Shown piece by piece: positions 1-4,733 of a DNA stretch of 6,069 nt (its first letter is position 1; each line of letters opens with the position of its first letter). The stretch is taken from NCBI GenBank assembly GCA_027310925.1, contig DAICZX010000073.1, positions 1-6,069 on the forward strand, in the 5' to 3' direction. A program made the position numbers and the translations under genes. The notes below the pieces were generated by a model, which did no database searches, was not told the DNA's origin, and worked only from the letters and a program-made list of their open reading frames with translations. This DNA comes from Candidatus Parcubacteria bacterium (lineage in GTDB: Bacteria; Patescibacteriota; Minisyncoccia; Phycocordibacterales; Phycocordibacteraceae).

Positions 1-306
1 GATAAATACCATATCGCTTCCCGTGAGTGCTTCTTGGATTTCCTGCCGAGTCTCTTCTGCGGCACGCTTACCGAGTTCCGGGTTCATTCCGGTGCCAAGG
101 CCGCGTGTGAGATTTTTCCCTATATGAATTTTTCGTTTTGCAAGCGAACGGTGAAGATCCTGCGCATCTGAATTAACAGCGATAAACTCAACGCCGCGAA
201 CCTTCGACGTAATCATGTGGTTGATCGCGTTTTTACCCGAACCTCCTACACCAACTACACGGATTCGTGCGAACGTCTCGACTTCTGGTTCAATGCGCTT
301 TGACAT
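1..306 (-). CDS. ftsZ: Cell division GTPase FtsZ, N-terminal part (cut by window edge)
   Basis: FtsZ is the tubulin-like GTPase that polymerises into the cytoplasmic Z-ring at the division site. Translating the minus strand from the ATG at 304-306 gives 102 residues of an open frame that continues past position 1. Visible family motifs are the nucleotide-binding loop GVGGSGKNAIN (residues 19-29), GVEFIAVNSDAQ (38-49; most FtsZ have NTD), and LTRGLGTGMNPELG (66-79). The sequence ends at DMVFI, just before the expected tubulin signature GGGTGTG, so that motif and the C-terminal tail cannot be assessed. Lys25 is at a position of the loop that is usually small or polar. The gene follows ftsA on the same strand after 91 nt, the classic ftsA-ftsZ order. 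No Shine-Dalgarno sequence precedes the ATG; the leader is AT-rich. Identity is secure. Confidence 0.96.
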   Translation of the reverse strand, partial: MSKRIEPEVETFARIRVVGVGGSGKNAINHMITSKVRGVEFIAVNSDAQDLHRSLAKRKIHIGKNLTRGLGTGMNPELGKRAAEETRQEIQEALTGSDMVFI

Positions 307-338
307 ATTTTGTAAATTTAAATAAGTACGTTCTCGCT

Positions 339-366
339 ATCATAACAGAACCGCAAGGGATGCAAA
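339..366 (-). promoter_or_regulatory. Putative extended -10 promoter for ftsZ
   Basis: On the minus strand, in the ftsA-ftsZ gap, TATGAT (339-344) is preceded by TGT, forming an extended -10. A weak -35-like TTTGCA (361-366) lies 16 bp upstream. This would give a leader of about 26 nt with no Shine-Dalgarno. It would let ftsZ be expressed more strongly than ftsA. It is inferred from consensus matching only. Confidence 0.4.
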
Positions 367-397
367 TATTGACAATATGAAAGAAGCAGCTTGTTAT

Positions 398-1555
398 TTA
401 CGGCAAAAATTGCTGAAAAAACTTTTTGAAGGAGACGGTCAGATTCTTTTTTGGCACATTTGTATCACCGGTGAGTCCCCAGAGTGCGAGACCATATGCG
501 ACCGCCCATGTTGCGTCACGGATCTTAGTATCCGCAGAAATACGGAGCTCTGCAAGGCGCGCGGGGAGCTTCAAAGATCCTCGTGCAATATCACTGATGG
601 AACCAGTACCTGCGCCCCCACCCGAGATGATGATACCGGCGGGTAAGGGGCCATGCCGTCCAAGTGATTTAAGGTGTTTATCGATGAGTGAGAACATTGC
701 GACAAGACGATTCTGAACAAAGTCATCAACCTTTTTACGTGGATACATTTGTCCTGTGAGTTTTCCGATCTTTACACGCTCAGCCTCTTCGAGTGATATG
801 CGCAGTCCTAAAGCTATATCATCTGTGATACTGCTCGAGCCCATAGGAAATACCTTTACGGATATGGGGATACCTTCGTCATAGACAACGATCGATGCAG
901 TTTCTGATCCAATATTCGCGAGCACACAACCTTTCATTTTTTGATCGCCCTCAAGAAGTACATAGGAGCCCGCAAGCGGAGAAGCCATTCGGTCGATAAT
1001 CTCAATATCTACGTCTTCGACTGCTCCTGCAAGCGCCTCCTCATGCTGAGAAAGGCAAGTGACAAAAAGGTAGTCAACCTCAAGACGAACGCCTTTCATG
1101 CCGAGCGGGTCGCCAAGCACCTTAGCGCCATCAATGCGATATTCGGTTGGGATGCTATGGAGCACGCGCCGATTAAGAAATCCAGGTGCCGCTGCTTCGC
1201 GGGCAGCTTTCCCCGCTTTCTCAAGGTCGAGCGTTGTTATTTCCTGATCGGCGCGCGAGATGATGGTAAAACCAGTTGCGCGTGCTTCATCGAGTGAAAT
1301 GCCACCAATGGCAAGGAAGCCAGCACGGATCGGTACATGGGCGACGGACTCTGCTTGGCGTTTTGCCTCCCGAATGCTTGCAGAAACCTCCTCCTTGTTG
1401 ACGATATAACCGTGGCGCAGGCCCTTTGATTCGGCAAGGCCCGTACCGAGAATACGCAATTGCCGCCCGCCGTGTTTATCGGAGAGTTCCTCGACGACGA
1501 CCATTTTTACTTGGTATGTGCCGATGTCGATGCCGGTTGCGATTCGTCGTGACAT
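398..1555 (-). CDS. ftsA: Cell division protein FtsA (actin-like Z-ring membrane anchor)
   Basis: FtsA is the actin-fold protein that tethers FtsZ filaments to the inner membrane. The product is 385 aa. Visible are the phosphate-1 motif GIDIGTYQVK (8-17), a phosphate-2 segment NIGSETA (214-220), and the adenosine motif ISGGGAG (310-316). The region around 83-160 corresponds to the family's 1C/SHS2 domain. The C-terminus, FKKFFQQFLP (376-385), looks like the amphipathic membrane-targeting helix. The frame stays open upstream to an ATG at 1630, but those 25 residues lie in ybeY coding sequence and do not resemble FtsA. The start at 1553-1555 (MSRRIATGIDIG) matches the usual N-terminus. It overlaps the 3' end of ybeY by 80 nt and has no clear Shine-Dalgarno. 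The phosphate-2 motif is divergent: Asn replaces the usual Asp and the Gly-rich/TTD residues are changed, so ATP hydrolysis may be weak. ftsZ follows. Confidence 0.95.
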   Translation of the reverse strand: MSRRIATGIDIGTYQVKMVVVEELSDKHGGRQLRILGTGLAESKGLRHGYIVNKEEVSASIREAKRQAESVAHVPIRAGFLAIGGISLDEARATGFTIISRADQEITTLDLEKAGKAAREAAAPGFLNRRVLHSIPTEYRIDGAKVLGDPLGMKGVRLEVDYLFVTCLSQHEEALAGAVEDVDIEIIDRMASPLAGSYVLLEGDQKMKGCVLANIGSETASIVVYDEGIPISVKVFPMGSSSITDDIALGLRISLEEAERVKIGKLTGQMYPRKKVDDFVQNRLVAMFSLIDKHLKSLGRHGPLPAGIIISGGGAGTGSISDIARGSLKLPARLAELRISADTKIRDATWAVAYGLALWGLTGDTNVPKKNLTVSFKKFFQQFLP

Positions 1556-1955
1556 AAATAGGGATGCGCGTCCCGCTTGCGGCAAATTTCGTCGCAAGCT
1601 TCCGTTCGCATCGTTCCATAGTAACGCCATGAGCCCATCCCTTCAAATGTAGCAATCCGTGGATAAACAAATAGAGAACGAAAGCACGTGTGTTCATGCC
1701 GTACATAGGTGCCTGCCGTTCGGCCTCCTGTAAACAAATGCAGATCTCACCGTTCTCTTTGCCGGCTGCGTACGAAAGGACGTTCGGTATATATGTTTTA
1801 CCGCGCAACTGTGCATTCATCGCGCGCGCCCTTGTCGGGCCGATGAAGACAAGTGAGATGTCCCAGTGGGGGAGCACGTGGGTAGCAATTGCGACAAATA
1901 TCGAACGCGACGCGTATGGACGTCGTGTGAGATTTTTAATGGAGACTTCCGCCAT
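1476..1955 (-). CDS. ybeY: Endoribonuclease/rRNA maturation factor YbeY
   Basis: YbeY is a small zinc-binding protein needed for 16S rRNA 3'-end maturation and 30S quality control. The product is 159 aa, close to the family norm. The diagnostic zinc motif HGLLHLKGWAH (99-109) supplies His99, His103 and His109, matching HGxLHLxGxxH. Upstream are other typical segments: ISLVFIG (33-39), NVLSY (58-62) and GEICICLQEAERQA (69-82). The start lies 5 nt after the rpsU stop; a GAGGTG stretch sits 16 nt upstream of the ATG, too far for an ideal ribosome site. The last 26 residues, a basic tail (RNRHRHRHIPSK, then NGRRRGTLR), are read out of frame from the first codons of ftsA. They are therefore probably not conserved or functional as metal ligands. 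Placement directly after rpsU fits a role in late small-subunit assembly (inference). Confidence 0.93.
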   Translation of the reverse strand: MAEVSIKNLTRRPYASRSIFVAIATHVLPHWDISLVFIGPTRARAMNAQLRGKTYIPNVLSYAAGKENGEICICLQEAERQAPMYGMNTRAFVLYLFIHGLLHLKGWAHGVTMERCERKLATKFAASGTRIPIYVTTNRNRHRHRHIPSKNGRRRGTLR

Positions 1956-1960
1956 TCCGG

Positions 1961-2236
1961 TTAGTGTTTGGCACCTCGGCTTCCACGGGTATTCTTACGT
2001 GCGGCGGGGTCAATTTTACCGAGCTTCACGAGTTCATTGTAATTCTCGCGACGAACCTTTGAGATAAGCGCGCGCTTATGACCGACATTTTTTGATTTAA
2101 CGCGTTGCCAGTAGCGACGGTTACGCATCTCGCGTACGAGTCCGAGTCCTTGTGCTCTGCGGGTAAAACGGCGGATAAGCGCCGTCGAACTTTCGTTCTT
2201 CCCACGTCGGACCTCGACTCGTGCCTCGTCTGTCAT
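1961..2236 (-). CDS. rpsU: Small ribosomal subunit protein bS21
   Basis: bS21 is a small basic protein of the 30S platform, near the 3' end of 16S rRNA, and supports mRNA binding during initiation. The 91-residue product is strongly basic and shows the family pattern: VEVRRGKNESSTALIRRFTR (7-26), then GLVREMRNRRYWQRVKSKN (32-50). It is about 20 residues longer than the E. coli protein (71 aa), because of a C-terminal extension rich in Arg, Lys and Gly. The ATG at 2234-2236 gives the expected N-terminus. There is no Shine-Dalgarno, but a promoter-like element lies 10 nt upstream, so the mRNA may be nearly leaderless. The gene lies 36 nt after the HisRS-like gene and 5 nt before ybeY. No alternative identity seems likely. 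Confidence 0.92.
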   Translation of the reverse strand: MTDEARVEVRRGKNESSTALIRRFTRRAQGLGLVREMRNRRYWQRVKSKNVGHKRALISKVRRENYNELVKLGKIDPAARKNTRGSRGAKH

Positions 2237-2245
2237 GATTGAAGA

Positions 2246-2275
2246 ACTCTAGCATATGAACGTAGCCGCTGTCTA
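2246..2275 (-). promoter_or_regulatory. Putative rpsU promoter, nearly leaderless
   Basis: On the minus strand TAGACA (2270-2275; 5/6 match to TTGACA) lies 18 bp upstream of TAGAGT (2246-2251). TAGAGT is preceded by TGC, an extended -10. The -35 overlaps the stop codon of the HisRS-like gene. Only 9 nt separate the -10 from the rpsU ATG, so a start site about 7 nt downstream would leave a leader of 2-4 nt. The core TATGCTA recurs in the rpsA and pth promoter candidates. Inferred from sequence only. Confidence 0.45.
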
Positions 2276-3424
2276 CGCCATGGCTTTCAAATGCTCAGCA
2301 AGGCCCGTGAGGGATAGGACAGTTTCAACTTGTGTTTGTCGATCGCGCAAAATGACAGATCTCTCAAGTGCCTCTTTGCGGCCCATGATAATAAGGTAGG
2401 GACTATTACGTCGCTCGACTAGATAAAGTTGCTCGGTCAATGATTCAACGCCAATGTCCTGAGCCAATGGTATGTGCATCTTTCGGAACTCTTCGGCAAG
2501 ACGGATTGAAAGTCGTTTTGCTTCATCACCGATATGGACGAATGAAAAACGAAGCCGTGGTGTGGTTATCTTCTTAACGACAGTACCGGAACTCATTATT
2601 TTAAGAACTGCCCCGGTTGCACCAAAAGAAGGGGAGGGGAAAAAGTGGCGTGTAAAGTCATTGTAGCGCGAGCCCCACGCGACACGCTGTCCGCCCACAA
2701 CGAGTTCAAAGCACGTATCGTTCCATACTGAACCACGGCTAATGAGATTACGCGCAAGCTCATACGGAGTTTCTGTCATTTCAAGATACTCGAGCAGATC
2801 CTCGAAACGTTTGCGACTCGCGTCCGAAAGCTGTTCGGTCGGTGCGGGTAAATCCTCCGCACACTCACGTGCTATCACGAGTTCGGCTGCGAGGAGCGTG
2901 TCTTGTTTCGCACGTGTAACGCATTCCTCGGGAAGTGTTTCTGAGCGTCTCTTGAAAAAATTCGTAAGTTCACGCGCATATCGGGCACGCGTCTCCTTGT
3001 CACCCATCGAATTGATGCGAACAGTCGGCTCTTCATGGAAGAGGTCGTGGGTAAGCGCGATAAGCGCGCGAATGATGATAGCGTCAGAGAGTGCACGGTC
3101 TGTACCAAGTGCGTGGAATTGTACAATTGCCTTCCTCGGCGCAGGGCGTCCTGGCGTAATATTAGTGTGCCAGATAAAAAGCGGGTGGCGGGGCGAAGGC
3201 GCTGGTTCTATATTACGGACTTGTTTTAAGAAGTTTGCAACCGTCTCAGCAACGGGATCAAGCGCGAGTTGAGGAAGCGTTTCTAGATAATTTTTGTTCT
3301 TGTTTTTTTCCGATCGCCCACGCGTTCGGGTGGTGAACCCTGAAAGCGGCGTGAACCCATAGTACTGGCCAACTGAACTTGCCTTGCTCAAAAGTTCATC
3401 TGCGGGAATAACGTCACGTGTCAT
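2273..3424 (-). CDS. Histidyl-tRNA synthetase-like protein with eroded catalytic motifs
   Basis: The 383-aa product has the layout of HisRS: a class II core (about 1-280) and a C-terminal HGTP anticodon-binding domain (about 290-380, with SPYLIIMGRKEA and SVILRDRQTQ). HisRS-like landmarks are LDPVAET (55-61; cf. LRPEGT), VQFHALGTD (101-109, motif 2 region; E. coli RQFHQLGCE), RGSVWNDTCFE (230-240, HisA-like; cf. RGLDYYNRTVFE), GSRYND (251-256; cf. GGRYD) and GATGAVLKIM (268-277) where motif 3 GxxxGxER is expected. The motif 3 Arg, the motif 2 Gln and Glu, and the HisA tyrosines are missing, so normal aminoacylation is doubtful. HisZ is less likely because HisZ usually lacks the anticodon domain. 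The ATG overlaps the lepB TGA (ATGA), implying translational coupling. It may be a pseudoenzyme binding tRNA or ribosome; function unknown. Homology is fairly sure, activity is not. Confidence 0.8.
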   Translation of the reverse strand: MTRDVIPADELLSKASSVGQYYGFTPLSGFTTRTRGRSEKNKNKNYLETLPQLALDPVAETVANFLKQVRNIEPAPSPRHPLFIWHTNITPGRPAPRKAIVQFHALGTDRALSDAIIIRALIALTHDLFHEEPTVRINSMGDKETRARYARELTNFFKRRSETLPEECVTRAKQDTLLAAELVIARECAEDLPAPTEQLSDASRKRFEDLLEYLEMTETPYELARNLISRGSVWNDTCFELVVGGQRVAWGSRYNDFTRHFFPSPSFGATGAVLKIMSSGTVVKKITTPRLRFSFVHIGDEAKRLSIRLAEEFRKMHIPLAQDIGVESLTEQLYLVERRNSPYLIIMGRKEALERSVILRDRQTQVETVLSLTGLAEHLKAMA

Positions 3425-4020
3425 GGTGTTGTCACGGCTGTTGTGTTTGCATTGTTTTGGACGGGGGAAGAGGAGTAATTTGCTTCCCCAGGAAGAAAGC
3501 CCATCCTCGATACCGGCAGGAGTCGCAGATCAACACGACCAATAATATCCCTCCTCGGTACGGGCCCCCAGAAACGGCTGTCGGAACTGTTGGGGCGATT
3601 ATCGCCCATGACAAAATATTCCTCTGGGCCGAGCGTGACACTTTTAGTGTATGTCGCATCTTTATTCACGACATACGGCTCGTCGAGCGTCAGTTTTTCC
3701 CCCGTGACAGTCGTAATGGTAACTTTACCTTGGTTAATGGAAACCGTTTCACCTGGAAGTCCGATAATACGCTTGATATAAAATATGGAAGGATCGGGAG
3801 GGTAACGGAAGACTATAACGTCGCCGCGCGCGGGTGCGGTAAGGTCATATACGAATTCGTCAACGATTAGATAATCAAGATTCTCAAAAGTTGGGTACAT
3901 AGACTCACCGTCAACGACGAATGGTGAGACAATAAAGAGACGAACTGGGATAACGACGACAATGATAAGGAATGCGAGCGTGAAAAGATCCTTCAGAAGA
4001 CCTTTCCCAGTATCTTTCAT
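3421..4020 (-). CDS. lepB: Signal peptidase I
   Basis: This membrane-bound serine protease removes signal peptides from exported proteins on the outer face of the cytoplasmic membrane. The 199-aa product has a short cytoplasmic N-terminus and one hydrophobic membrane segment (about 12-31). The catalytic Ser40 is in GESMYPTF, and Lys83, the general base, is in YIKRIIGLPGE. Box E is GDNRPNSSDSRFWGPV (139-154). These are the S26A family signatures, and the length fits the compact single-span form. Beyond the catalytic domain is a polar Ser/Asn/Thr-rich tail (about 181-199) with no recognised function. The ATG at 4018-4020 is 6 nt from a good -10, suggesting a leaderless mRNA. The gene ends in TGA, overlapping the next gene's ATG by 4 nt, and heads the train that runs to ftsZ. 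Identity is secure. Confidence 0.96.
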   Translation of the reverse strand: MKDTGKGLLKDLFTLAFLIIVVVIPVRLFIVSPFVVDGESMYPTFENLDYLIVDEFVYDLTAPARGDVIVFRYPPDPSIFYIKRIIGLPGETVSINQGKVTITTVTGEKLTLDEPYVVNKDATYTKSVTLGPEEYFVMGDNRPNSSDSRFWGPVPRRDIIGRVDLRLLPVSRMGFLPGEANYSSSPVQNNANTTAVTTP

Positions 4021-4026
4021 GCGCGC

Positions 4027-4054
4027 ATTGTACGCGTTCAGTCTTAACTTGCAA
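4027..4054 (-). promoter_or_regulatory. lepB promoter, predicted leaderless
   Basis: On the minus strand TTGCAA (4049-4054) and TACAAT (4027-4032; 5/6 match to TATAAT) are separated by 16 bp. Only 6 nt lie between the -10 and the lepB ATG, so transcription starting at the usual distance would begin at or next to the A of the ATG. It is divergent from and interleaved with the pth promoter region. Confidence 0.55.
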
Positions 4055-4058
4055 GCGG

Positions 4059-4069
4059 TATGCTACGAT
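4059..4069 (+). promoter_or_regulatory. pth extended -10 element, predicted leaderless
   Basis: TATGCTACGAT contains TACGAT (4064-4069) preceded by TGC, an extended -10. No good -35 is visible at 16-18 bp. The ATG of pth follows after 6 nt (TAAGGT), so the transcript would start at or beside the start codon. The AAGG in this gap is too close to the ATG to act as a normal Shine-Dalgarno. Confidence 0.5.
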
Positions 4070-4075
4070 TAAGGT

Positions 4076-4675
4076 ATGGCGCTTGTCATTGTAGGGCTCG
4101 GGAATCCTGGGAAAGAGTATGAGAAGACTCGGCACAACGCTGGAAGGGATGCCGTCTCGCTCGTCGTAAAACGGGAAGGATTCGATGATCTTGTTTTTAA
4201 TAAAATGGTGAACGCACTTGTGAGCAGGGGCACTATCGCGGGGAAGAATTCAACAATTGTTCTACCGGAAACATTCGTCAATCTTTCAGGGAAAGCAGTT
4301 GCGCCACTCATAAAGAGTCCAAAGATGGCAAAAAATCTCCTTGTCGTTCACGATGACCTCGATCTCCCACTCGGCACTATAAAAATGGTGTTCGGGCGTG
4401 GTAGTGGTGGACACAGGGGTGTCGAGAGTATCATGCGTGTTATTAAGACAAAGGATTTCGCGCGCATTCGTATCGGTATTAGCGCGGAGGGGAAGAAGCA
4501 TCAAACAAAAAAAATCTCCGGAGAAGAAAAAGTCATAAAGCATGTCATTGGCAAATGGAAACCGAATGAAGAAACGGTATTGAAAAAAACATTGAAAAAA
4601 GTCGTTGATACGGTGCATCTTTTCGCAAGCAAGGATATAGAATCTGCAATGCAGTTTGCCAACACGCGTCAGTAA
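4076..4675 (+). CDS. pth: Peptidyl-tRNA hydrolase
   Basis: Pth cleaves the ester bond of peptidyl-tRNAs that drop off ribosomes, returning free tRNA. The 199-aa product matches the bacterial Pth family in length and order. Seen are GLGNPGKEYEKTRHNAG (7-23) with Asn10 and the catalytic His20, LPETFVNLSGKAV (63-75) with Asn69, and VVHDDLDLPLG (90-100) with Asp94 next to the E. coli Asp93 position. GSGGHRGVESI (109-119) corresponds to E. coli GGHNGLKDI. The substrate-contacting Asn114 of E. coli is Arg114 here, and the Met before the NLSG Asn is Val. The catalytic His, the Asp region and the first Asn remain, so activity is expected. The C-terminal third is Lys-rich, as expected for tRNA binding. 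It is the only plus-strand gene here, transcribed divergently from lepB and convergently with rpsA. Confidence 0.95.
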   Translation: MALVIVGLGNPGKEYEKTRHNAGRDAVSLVVKREGFDDLVFNKMVNALVSRGTIAGKNSTIVLPETFVNLSGKAVAPLIKSPKMAKNLLVVHDDLDLPLGTIKMVFGRGSGGHRGVESIMRVIKTKDFARIRIGISAEGKKHQTKKISGEEKVIKHVIGKWKPNEETVLKKTLKKVVDTVHLFASKDIESAMQFANTRQ

Positions 4676-4715
4676 AAACACCGCCGATTCCACAAGGGTC
4701 GATGGTGTTTGTTCT
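4676..4715. terminator. Bidirectional intrinsic terminator between pth and rpsA
   Basis: AAACACC (4676-4682) and GGTGTTT (4704-4710) form a perfect 7-bp stem. A GC/AT internal mismatch and an inner CGA/TCG helix continue it. On the minus strand the stem runs directly into TTTTTA, a good tail for rpsA, which ends at 4734. On the plus strand the tail is the poorer TTTGTTCTT. The hairpin begins right after the pth TAA and serves two converging genes. Confidence 0.65.
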
Positions 4716-4733
4716 TGCTCGCGCAAATTTGTT

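Noticed and set aside
1518..1545. His/Arg alternation in the YbeY tail as a metal site
   Set aside because: It is the +1 reading of the FtsA phosphate-1 region, so the pattern is best explained by the overlap.
1556..1630. N-terminal extension of FtsA to the ATG at 1630
   Set aside because: The 25 added residues are an alternative reading of ybeY, and FtsA proteins normally begin a few residues before GIDIG.
1658..1666. Second DnaA-like box, CGTGGATAA
   Set aside because: One mismatch to consensus and located inside the conserved HGLLHL-coding part of ybeY; protein constraint explains it.
2742..3272. Plus-strand 176-codon open frame opposite the HisRS-like gene
   Set aside because: Ser/Arg-rich composition with no recognisable motif, and it lies fully antisense to a frame with clear domain homology.
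2273..3424. HisZ (ATP phosphoribosyltransferase regulatory subunit)
   Set aside because: HisZ usually lacks the C-terminal anticodon-binding domain that is visible here, and no histidine biosynthesis gene is nearby.
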